NCBI RefSeq assembly: GCF_000313135.1
Contig: NW_004457368.1
Span: 36,820 to 100,819 of the forward strand
Source of the DNA: Acanthamoeba castellanii str. Neff
Taxonomy: Eukaryota > Discosea > Longamoebia > Acanthamoebidae
Reading direction: 5' to 3'
DNA length: 64,000 bases
Shown here in pieces: positions 55,886 to 64,000 of the stretch. A program made the translations under genes and the position numbers. Under the pieces are notes generated by a model. That model saw only the letters and a list, made by a program, of their open reading frames with translations, had not been told where the DNA came from and did not search any database. The stretch's first letter is position 1; every line of letters begins with the position of its first letter.

Positions 55886-55909
55886 TGGGCGGGTGGAAAC
55901 CATGGTCTT

Positions 55910-56221
55910 TTTACCGTCTACCGTCCCGGCAGTGGGTCGCACTACAAGTTCTGCCAACACCTCCAGCACAAGGCCCAGTCAATGGGCGTTTGGGTGCACC
56001 TGGTGTCTGAACACCAGACCACCATCACCTGCGGCCAGTGCTTCCACATTGAGGCCGCCATGTGCAAGAACCTGACCAAGTGGTTCGAGTGCCGTTGGTG
56101 CGGCTACACCATCGACCGTGACGCCAACGCCGCGCGAAACGTCGCCATCATGAATGCAGAACGCTGCGTGGGCAAACTTGAGCCCTACGCTATAGTGGCC
56201 GCCGCCAGCAACAAAGACTAG
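55910..56221 (+). pseudogene. C-terminal fragment of a TnpB/Fanzor-like RNA-guided nuclease
   Basis: About 100 residues ending ASNKD (TAG 56219-56221). SHYKFCQHLQHKAQSMGVWV and VSEHQTTITC are followed by the zinc ribbon CGQC...CRWCGY and DRDANAARNVA. This is the end of the OrfB/TnpB fold: the CxxC...CxxC Zn ribbon plus the third RuvC acidic residue in DRDxNAARN. The first two RuvC motifs and the N-terminal domain are missing; upstream lies the hairpin cluster. Eukaryotic relatives (Fanzors) occur in amoebae and their giant viruses. The fragment is therefore probably a dead mobile-element remnant. CpG content is normal, unlike the tract just upstream. Confidence 0.7.
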
Positions 56222-56601
56222 AACCCGAAGAGACGCCAGAGGCAGTTGGACGCCTCACCACGATCTGGAGCCACAAGCCACCCACTTGCAATCCCAGCGC
56301 CGCTGGGGCAGGACCGGGGAGGCGAGATCCTTTCGCCAAACTCCAAATGGGAAGATTACGAAGACGACATTGGCGAACAATCCTAGATGTTTGGCCCTTG
56401 CTCTTCTCGCAAGAGTTGATGAAGCCCCGAAAAAGTCTCCGGCGAGAGTGAGAGAGAAAAGTCTCCGGCAGTACAACATTTGAGAGGCTGGCCAATTGGA
56501 AAATCTCCTTTTGACCAATAGGGGAGGTCGATGCGCACAATAAAAAGCAGTGTGCATGGACCTCATTTTTTGCTCCCCCAACACCAGTCAGGCCCGCCAA
56601 C

Positions 56602-57126
56602 ATGTTCTCCTCTTCGTCCCTTATTGCTGTCCTGCTCGCTCTCGCATGCTGCTTGGCCGTGGCCCGCGCCACCGGCGCCACCCACAGGCCCACTTTCTCC
56701 GACGCGGTTGTCCGGGCCAACACTACGGGCGACCTCTCCGGCGTGTGGTCGGTGTACGACGACAGCGGCGAGACCTACGCCGTCAAGTTCGTCCAGCAGG
56801 GCAACCAGCTGCTTCTGCCCTCGACCAAGTCGGCCAGCGTGCCGTACTCCATCAAGGCCACCCTCTACGGCGGCTACGGCCTAGGCCAGGGCGCTCTGTG
56901 GCAAGCCAACAACCCCAACGTGTTTTGCTCCTACGTACACGTCCCACCCCGATACTGATATTATATTTCCTGTTATTCTCCAGATTTAATAATCAAAGTG
57001 CAGACGAACGTGGTGGTGGACGTGGTCGACGCGGGCTTCATGAAGATCACCTGGTTCCCCGACCCCCCTGTGTCCGGGTGCCGGGGGTACGCCGGCGGCT
57101 ATACCAAGTACACACGCCCCTATTAG
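56602..57126 (+). CDS. Small secreted protein, two exons
   Basis: ATG 56602-56604 (MFSSSSLIAVLLALACCLAV) is a clear signal peptide, cut probably after ARA. The mature part has DLSGVWSVYDDSGETYAVKF, LYGGYGLGQGALWQANN and VFCSY, ending at a GTACAC donor. The acceptor AAAGTGCAG (about 57003) gives TNVVVDVVDAGFMKITWFPD and CRGYAGGYTKYTRPY (TAG 57124-57126). Codon phase is 0 on both sides. It is about 155 residues and likely an extracellular beta-rich protein. The family is not recognised. A TATA-like AATAAAAAG lies about 60 bp upstream of the ATG. Confidence 0.7.
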
Positions 57127-57161
57127 TCCACCGACTCCTTGGACTTGAGCCTGTTTTGCGC

Positions 57162-57167
57162 AATAAA
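57162..57167 (+). terminator. AATAAA polyadenylation signal of the secreted-protein gene
   Basis: AATAAA 36 bp after the stop codon, followed by a TGTGTGCC stretch as in a GU-rich downstream element. Confidence 0.6.
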
Positions 57168-57250
57168 TGCTTTCTGTGTGCCAACCTTCAAGAAATGTGA
57201 TCATTAGTTATTTTTCAACCAACCAGAACTCATAAGTGAGAGTGGCCTCA

Positions 57251-57385
57251 TCAGAAGTCTTGGAGCACAAAGTCTGCCGCACGGGCGCTGATCACGTTGG
57301 CCGTGAACGCGTTGCCGCCGCCCACCTGCGCCGCGAGCACGGACGCGTCGGCGATCTTGAGGTTGCGCACGCCGATCACCTTGCC
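57251..57385 (-). pseudogene. C-terminal fragment of a GMC oxidoreductase
   Basis: The minus strand reads VIGVRNLKIADASVLAAQVG with GGNAFTANVISARAADFV and a stop at 57251-57253. This is the C-terminal motif of glucose-methanol-choline flavoenzymes, where LRVxxxDxLRVADASVMP and the NTNA helix form the end of the FAD-binding domain. Sequence upstream of about 57385 on this strand does not continue the protein. Only about 45 codons remain. Confidence 0.7.
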
Positions 57386-58380
57386 TACTACGATCAACTC
57401 TGGTGGCGCGAGGACTGGAGCACCATCGACCCCGGCCGCTCCTACGGCGGGATCGCGCGCTGCCCGCGGTGCCTCAAGAGCCTCTACTCGTCGTCCACTG
57501 ATGACTGGGAGGATTTCATCGTGGAAGACCTGCTTGTAGCAGTATTGAATCGGATGCCTACCTGAAACGCAAGACGCCCACCACCAGCGGCGGCACGCCC
57601 CACGAGGCCGTTGGCGACGCGAGGAAGAAGACTCAGTACGGGTTGCCCCGCGTCGTGCGCATCACCCATGCCAACAAGGACGACGTGCACTACATTGGTC
57701 GTGCGTGGGTCAAGGGTGGCTACAATCTGGAGGAGAGCATGTGGCACAACCCGTACTTCATCAAAAAGGACGCCACACCCCAAGAGCGCGAGGCATGCCG
57801 TTTTGCCCGCGAGCTCGGGCAGCGCGTGATAGGGGCTCTTGGTACGGCGGATGTGATTGCGAGACATGCCTCGGATGCTGGTGCAAGCCGCAATCGTGTC
57901 ACGGTGACGTGCTGGTGGAGCTCCTGCGCGATTACAGGCCACCCCCGGTGAAACGGCCCCTCTTTCGCATGGTGGAGGGGAGCACGACGCGCGCGTTCTT
58001 CTGCCTGCGTCAACTGCGACGCGTGAGTTGCGTGCGCATAGGTGACTCGGACAGCGAGGAGGACGACAACTTCATCGACATGGAGGACGGTGCCGTCGAC
58101 GAGGACCACCTCAAGGACCACATCGAGAAGGAGATCCTCAACGTCGACTGGCAGTTTGGCCCACTGAACCCAACCTTCCGGTGGAGGTGGCCGTCGGTCG
58201 ACATCGAGTGCGATCTACCACCGGAGAGGAAGACAAAACGGGCTTTCGCAAGCGGGGCCTGGAGAGCATGATCGGTTTGCTCAAGTTCATGTCCCTGAGC
58301 AAGGGCGCCTACGTGCTAGACACGAGGGACTCTGAAAACAACAGGGCAATTTGTATCCGCATCAGAGGCGTAAGAGAGTG
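57386..58380 (+). pseudogene. Frameshifted remnant of a DUF4326-containing gene
   Basis: The plus strand codes in several frames. First comes YYDQLWWREDWSTIDPGRSY with ARCPRCLKSLYSSS; then, shifted, VVRITHANKDDVHYIGRAWV with ATPQEREACRFARELGQRVI; then, shifted again, LGCWCKPQSCHGDVLVELL, the DUF4326 Cys/His motif; then an acidic DSDSEEDDNFIDMEDG; then, shifted again, SMIGLLKFMSLSKGAYVLD. At least three frame changes without usable introns mark a dead gene. It starts abruptly at the GMC fragment. Confidence 0.6.
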
Positions 58381-58659
58381 ACTCCCCTAAACAAGGACAC
58401 ACCTTTTCCTGCGTGCCGCCTAATCAAACGACTTCAATCGACGACTCCGACAACAGCCGCTCGCCAGAAAGCCATGAGCCACGTATTGCCGCACACATCA
58501 TCTCCTCGACAACTTGTTGTTGGATGTCCAACTCTGGCCGTGTGAGCAAATAGACGGGTTTAAACATCCTCCACGTATGACGGATGAAATGAGACTCACG
58601 GACCGTGCCCAAGGCCGTCGTCAGCAGCGCAAAAGTGCTGTTGTGCAAAGGGAGAAGTC

Positions 58660-59121
58660 CTAACCATCGCCCACTTCAAAAGTGCCGTCGCGACCGCGGC
58701 TTCCACTGGAGAAAATAAGGGGGTGCAAACCGTGCAAACTGGCTGCAGGCAAGTGCATCTGCGCATGGGATGCGCAGCGGTGCACTGCGATTAGTGCACG
58801 AACGCGCACGAAATGCGCACCTTCAATTGAATAAAATAGTATTTTTCCCAAGGGTGCAGCGAGAGCGCAGGCATGCGTCTCATGTAAGTGGGTCCTCGCG
58901 AACAGGAAGCGCATGATGCTAAAGGTGACTTTATGGGCTATGCGCATGTAAAGCACACAGCTGTAGTCACGGCGTATAGGGTTGGCATTGCCGTCAGTGT
59001 CGTCGTGATCATCATCGGTGTCATTGTTGTCGGTGTCATCGGCGTCTTCCTCACACACTCGCCTTCTCTTCCCTCCAGCGTCCTCCAGCTCCTCTTCCTC
59101 CAGGTTCTGCTCGCTGATCAT
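58660..59121 (-). CDS. Hypothetical acidic protein, doubtful
   Basis: Open frame with ATG at 59119-59121 (MISEQNLEEEELEDAGGKRR) followed by a D/N/T-rich run (DDTDNNDTDDDHDDTDGN). The second half (HKVTFSIMRFLFAR onwards) lies over GTGC-rich repeat DNA and looks non-coding. No family is recognised. It could be one exon of a larger gene or a relic. Confidence 0.25.
   Translation of the reverse strand: MISEQNLEEEELEDAGGKRRRVCEEDADDTDNNDTDDDHDDTDGNANPIRRDYSCVLYMRIAHKVTFSIMRFLFARTHLHETHACALAAPLGKILFYSIEGAHFVRVRALIAVHRCASHAQMHLPAASLHGLHPLIFSSGSRGRDGTFEVGDG
58725..58870. repeat. GTGC/GCAC-rich palindromic stretch
   Basis: Dense short palindromes built on GTGCGC/GCGCAC, for example TGCGCATGGGATGCGCA near 58761, GTGCACTGCGATTAGTGCAC near 58781 and GAACGCGCACGAAATGCGCAC after it. 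Its texture is similar to the AAGGTG hairpin cluster but with a different core word. Confidence 0.6.
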
Positions 59122-60480
59122 CGCGTTGAACGTGAGTCGGCGATGAGCATTCGGCGTGGCTGCTTACGTCGGCTCGGGCCTTGGTTCGGGCAGGCGCGGC
59201 GCGTTCTGGCGCTTGCCGGCGATATCGGCAGCCTGGTTTGGTGCCTCACTGTGTGGTCTTTGCATAGGCTCGCGGAGTCGTCCCACAGAGCTGGCGCCAG
59301 GCCAGACTGACTGACTCGCGTTGACGCCGATGGCCGCCGGTGCCGTAAGCAAGCAGCGCCTGCGCCAGCGTAGGCAGCAAGGTTCTCTTGCACCAAACGC
59401 GCAATGGACGAGCGTTGCCAGCAGTGCACGCCTCTCGTACCGAACGTCTCTAGAAGCGGCAGCGACGTCATCGACAGCTACCACGCCATCAGCAAGCGTG
59501 TTTCGCGGCGTGCGCGCACGCATCGACGGCTCCAACGGCAAGCATCTCTGACATCGGCACGCAGCCAGCATTGAAAGAGCCAGCAGCGAGCGTCTTGACA
59601 TTGACAGCGCCAGTCAGCGAGCATCTTTTACATCGACAGAACCAGTCAACAACAGCTTGAGCTGGTGACCGCAGGCGACCCCGTCCATCTTGCCGTAGGT
59701 CGGGACCCCAACAACGCCTTGTAGGCGGGCGCTTTTGCTCTTGTGTGTTGTCAGCGGCATTGCTCGCTGGTGACGCAAGGCTTGATGCAGGCGCTGTTGT
59801 TGTGGGCGCAGAATTGGACGGCGCACGCAAATGGTGACATCGATCAAGGTTGGCGCTCGGTGCTCAATGTCAGCTGTGGCTGTGGCGATAGTGTCGGTTT
59901 CAACGTGATGGGTTGACTTACAAAGGCGCGGTTGGTGAGGTGCACCCCTGTTTGGCGTTTATCCTTTCCGCCAGCCGCACTCTGTAGGGGGAAGCAGGGG
60001 CAATCCAAGAGTAGGAGAATGCATACCACAATACAACCATCATGGCTGCAAACATCAGTACCATGGCTTAGGGTAAGACACTTCATGCTGGGCTCATCAA
60101 GTTATCAGTGGTGATTGTGAAGAGAGTTGTGGAGGACTTGGGAGGTTGTTATGAGTCAATCCATGTCTGGACTCCTATTTATCCTCGTAGGTTGCTGCTG
60201 GTGAGCCAACAAAGTCAATATATATGTTGTCATTGGTCTCAGGTCGCATTTGCATTTTGCAGGTCACAGGTCGCAGGTCAAAGCCAAAGTGGCATTAGCA
60301 GGTCTGCCTCCTTATTGTCATTTTGGACCCACCACTTCTGCCACTTTGCTGCAGGCACCTAGCACATGGAGAGAGCTGCCTGCCTGGCCCACCCCAGTTC
60401 CTGCTGGCCAGCTGTGTCCTTTGCGTATGCGCCCCGCACCACAACAATCAAAATCAGCCCTCGCCCCCCCAAATCTCCCA
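59122..60480. other. Stretch with no recognised gene
   Basis: CpG is plentiful up to about 60090. Repeated words such as GCATCTxxACATCGxC and CCAGTCAGCGAGCATC occur at 59520-59650, suggesting a degenerate repeat. Open frames lack motifs. No RNA gene was seen. Confidence 0.45.
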
Positions 60481-61022
60481 CACAATTAATCTCCAAGTGC
60501 AAATGACAGCCAGGTCCTCTCATCAAGTTTGTGGTTGCTTGTGTGAGGACATTGCAGTGGTGGGACAGTGGCAAAACCAGCTGTGTGCAGCACCTTGTGC
60601 CACTGTTGTTGAATAGATCTGTGACTGTGCTGCATGACACCACACTGGCTTGACTGACTCAACTCAACCTCAACAGACTGTGAGCACGCCTGCACTTGAC
60701 CAGTGTTGAGAATCTTTAGCAACAACAGGAACAACAGAATTTCCAACACCTGTTGCACTTCCCCTCACGCCAAACACACTTGCATTGATAGCACCAGCAT
60801 CTCCTACAGTGTGCACCTCTTGTCCAACTGCATGGAACCACCTGATGGCTACAAATCATTGAGAACTTCCTCTCCTTTGGTCCTTTGCAAGATGCTGGAC
60901 CTGTGCAGGGTAGGTGCTGGATTGGTCAATTCTTCAGCTATCTACAAGAGTGCCTGGTTATTTCCCTTCAGTGTGCGCCAACAATTTTGCAACACCAAAT
61001 TGCATTCCACCACCATTCATTC

Positions 61023-61647
61023 CTAAGGCAGGATAAATGTTGTGCCAAAAACTGTGCTGGAATAAGTCAAGATGATTGTGGAATCCAGTGAAAACAGCTC
61101 AAAAATTCATTTCAGTCTGCAGATTTGTTGGGGTGTGCAGGCAACTTATTCTGGAATACACCTGACATTTGTCACAACAGCAATATTATGAACTTTTTTT
61201 GTTAACAAGCAGAAAGCTACAATATATATCCTCTTCACACCTTTTTTTGTTCAAATCAGCTGTTAATCTTGGTGTGATTAATCAAATCTGATTCACTGAA
61301 GTGTGTGATTCTGGAATCTTGAACTTATTCCAGAATAAGTGGACACACAAAAGTTTGAATTCACAATCAAAGATTGTATTCCAGAATAAGATTGTATTCC
61401 AGAATAAGTGGACACACAAAAGTTTGAATTCATAATTGAAAAAAAATGAAAAAAGTTTACATGGAAGAGGAGCAAATCAAGCTGAACTTTCATGAGCTAA
61501 CAAAAAGTTGGTATTCCTGCATACCTGGCCCGCACACCCCTGCAAATCCACAGACTGAGATGAATTTTCGAGCTGTTTTCACTGGATTCCACAGTCATCT
61601 TGACTTATTCCAGCAAAGTTTTTGGCACAACATTTATCCTGCCTTAG
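61023..61647. mobile_element. MITE-like element with about 120-bp terminal inverted repeats
   Basis: The left end, starting CTAAGGCAGGATAAATGTTG, is repeated inverted at the right end, finishing CCTGCCTTAG at 61647. About 117 bp align with around 8 mismatches, then similarity fades. CATTC flanks both ends (61018-61022 and 61648-61652), a likely 5-bp target-site duplication. Inside are two direct copies, 69 bp apart, of a segment beginning ATTCCAGAATAAGTGGACAC (61327 and 61396). There is no coding capacity. At two sites one arm has CG where the other has CA, so the element was inserted before or during CpG decay. Confidence 0.8.
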
Positions 61648-63796
61648 CATTCAGTGTCTAGTTGTCAGGATTGCAGTGTTTACACACAGTGCATCCCTTT
61701 TGAGCCTCTCCACAGGTCATCTTAGTGGCTGTAGAAGGATTGAAATGGGGGCATGTATCCTGTGGTAGCATGTTCCAGTCTCATAGATGTATACCTTCTG
61801 GTTGTCCTTCTTTGGGGAGGTTTGGATAATCACCTGTCCAGGAATACATAAGTGTGTGGGCGCCATTCCTTGCAGTTATAATGTTCTCCTCCTCCCAATG
61901 TCATTTGGTGCACCCTGTAATGACTTCACAACAACTGTGAACATGGTTAGGTTCCTCCTGTCCAGCATACTTCTTCAACCACTGACACTGAGACATAACA
62001 GGGTGTGTCCATCACTGTTTATTCCTTATGATTTGTGGAGCAGGATTGTTGTAGGAATATCTTGATACATCACTGTGTTACTGAACCTGACTGGTACAAC
62101 AAGGAGTACTGCTTCTCTTGTTGTCAGCAACCTACACCATGGGGTTCTGATACTCTCCCTTTCACACCATCCATCCATTACTGAGCCAATCCACCACCAG
62201 ACAAGGGGTCCAAGCTTGCACACCACTGGGTAGCCTCCATGCAAAGAGGCATCCTCCACTTGTGAGCACTGTCAAGTGTTGGCTCCAGCAGGCTATCTCT
62301 TTCCTTGCTCCCAGTGCCAACAGCTTGTTGGCAACACAACACCAGCTAGTTGCATCACCTAATGCTTCCACTCCTGTGGGTGGGACACTTCCCCCTTAGT
62401 GAGGCATCATTACCCTGTGATTCCAGCTACACCATGTTGGCCATGCTGTACTTTGTTGGCACGTCCTTCCAGTTGATCAAGGGCACCTTGGTTTGCCCAT
62501 ACTCTAGACTGCTAGAGAATGCCTTGTTTTTTGGAGGAGGGCTGGGGAAGAATCTCTTGAGATCTGATGTTGGTGCAGTGAGTTTGGGTTTGAAACGCGC
62601 TCACTGGGCCTCCTCCACCTCTCCTGAATTTGATAAAGAGCCTTTTGTGAGTTGTTTGATAAGTGTGCACTGTGTGATGATACACTCCTGTTGTGCAACA
62701 CTGCACTGTTGCTGTTCAACCAGGTGTAATCCTGCTCACCCAACAATTTGACTGAGAGATGGTGGTTGCATGGTTTGGTATGAGATGTGTCTGTTGTTGA
62801 CTTGGGTGTCACAACGCCACTCCTGGTGTTGATGTGATGGGAAAATGAGCCTGTTGATCCACAGGTTGATGTTGGTGAGTGTTGGCAGCCTGATATGTAC
62901 AGTAAGGTCAAAAAAGTGGATCCAAATGCTGCTTGAGAGTTTGCAGCACAGAGTGTGGGTTTTGCAAGGTGAACACAAGGTGGTCACCAGAGACATTGAG
63001 GATAGTGACAGTGTGTCATGGGCACCATGGGAGCCAACACTGCACTTGACCAAGCTGAAACTGAGCTGCTGGTGGAGGACCTGCAAAGACTGCAGATGGA
63101 AGAAGGGGACAACAGTGCAGCCCCACCAATGATGACCAAGAGTTTGAACACAAGCTCAAAAGACATGGTGGGGCACCCACCACTGTAAGCAACCACAACT
63201 ACCTCACAGCAGAGGCCCATGCCACTGTCATCCTGCAGCTGGTGAAGCTCCACTGGAGCATGTGCAGGTTGCCTGCCACCACTGTGCCAGCCCATACCAG
63301 CCCCTGATCCCACACTTAGCCCTCAGTTGTTGCCCATTTGAGCATGGCCAGCTGCCTGATGACAGCTGCCCAACTCAACTGTTTGTCTCACACTGTTGGC
63401 TCATGCCCAATGGAGGAGGGTGAGGGTGGCTGCCCTGTGCTGCCATGCTGCAGGTAGCCATGTCCCAAGGGATGCGCAGGGTCAGGCGCACCCACTGGGG
63501 GCGCCCAGCTGACCCTCAGTGCCAACTGCTGGCTTAGCACATGCCAAGGCAGCAGCGCTCATGCCATGGGCAGACCTGCCAGAGATGGTCTGCACCAAGC
63601 CCTGGCATACAAAGAGGCATGGCAGGATTGAGGTTGTCAACACAGGACAGCACAGCATGCAGCATCTCAGAGGGGCAGCACAGCAATCAGGCTTGGCAAG
63701 CACCATGGTGCTGGTACACAGCTGATACACAGTGGTCAACAGATGGTGACCCATCTGTGGCATCACTCAGGCTGTTGATGCCAGTTGTTGTGCTTC

Positions 63797-64000
63797 TCAT
63801 GGCTGTACACAAGGCACCACATAGATGGGCATGTCTCCACATGCATGATAGTAGCTGGGGACCACAAGCACACACTCCTTGCCACCATCTATCAGCAGGT
63901 TCTCTGGCAGGCTAAGTGTAGTTGCTAGAGGCAGTGTGACTTGCCAAAGAGGGTGTGCACTTACCAGTGTTGAGGCCAGGCACCATGATACCCTCATTCT
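63797..64000 (-). pseudogene. Exon-like end of an unidentified gene at the window edge
   Basis: A minus-strand exon at 63797-63911 reads LPENLLIDGGKECVLVVPSY and HACGDMPIYVVPCVQP before TGA. An upstream exon ending at a GTAAGT donor (63964) would reach the window edge. The phases do not match cleanly. CpG is nearly absent, and Cys where Arg might be expected suggests decay. Confidence 0.3.

Larger units (their letters stand above)
60481..64000. other. Second CpG-depleted, gene-poor tract
   Basis: Only about 15-20 CG dinucleotides in 3.5 kb, again with excess TG and CA. It includes the MITE-like element and one exon-like piece at the right edge. Between 61,650 and 63,780 I see no convincing gene. 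Confidence 0.7.

Noticed and set aside
57236..57565. A single plus-strand gene from 57236
   Set aside because: Its first 45 codons are the antisense of a GMC oxidoreductase C-terminus; the plus-strand coding signal starts only after about 57385.

Overview
The window looks like nuclear DNA of an Acanthamoeba-type amoebozoan. The evidence is an actin beginning MGDEVQALV, very short and numerous introns with donors of the form GTACGN, a GC-rich and CpG-rich composition, and gene families expected of a free-living amoeba (ROCO kinase, ABCG transporter, myotubularin, RFX, NOL11, CENP-O). No bacterial operons, rRNA, tRNA or CRISPR array were recognised. Most multi-exon coordinates below are the outer limits of the coding exons; exon joins were worked out by hand from splice phase.

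Region 1 to 51 kb is gene-dense. In order: a 5'-truncated phytanoyl-CoA dioxygenase (+), an F-box protein (-), actin with one 78-nt intron (-), TrmB-type tRNA m7G methyltransferase (-), TAF13 (-), CENP-O (-), myotubularin (+), a doubtful two-exon gene (+), an intronless 2OG-Fe(II) oxygenase (-), a Rac-like GTPase in a CpG-free island (-), a PICH/ERCC6L-like SNF2 ATPase with an embedded F-box (-), NOL11 (+), a NADAR-domain protein (-), glucose-6-phosphate isomerase (-), a broken HOOKLESS1-like acetyltransferase (+), an RFX-domain factor (+), a small membrane protein (+), an ankyrin-LRR-Roc-COR-kinase with an SH3 domain inside the kinase (+), and an ABCG half transporter (+). Three divergent pairs share short intergenic promoters: CENP-O/myotubularin, SNF2/NOL11 and GPI/HLS1-like.

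Region 51 to 64 kb is different. It is gene-poor and largely stripped of CpG. It holds decayed exons of unrecognised genes, the C-terminal end of a TnpB/Fanzor-type nuclease beside a cluster of hairpins, a small secreted-protein gene, truncated GMC-oxidoreductase and DUF4326 fragments joined back to back, and a MITE-like element with long terminal inverted repeats and a 5-bp target duplication.

The strongest unusual signals are as follows. (1) A 1,022-bp tract with no CpG at all coincides with a Rac-like gene whose damaged GTP-binding motifs can each be explained by CpG-to-CpA change. (2) A 2.8-kb ladder of short introns separated by exons of mostly one codon interrupts the ankyrin part of the ROCO kinase. 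(3) There are two unexpected domain insertions: SH3 inside a kinase fold, and F-box between the SNF2 lobes. (4) The HLS1-like gene has lost its acetyl-CoA-binding core next to a perfect 20-bp inverted repeat.
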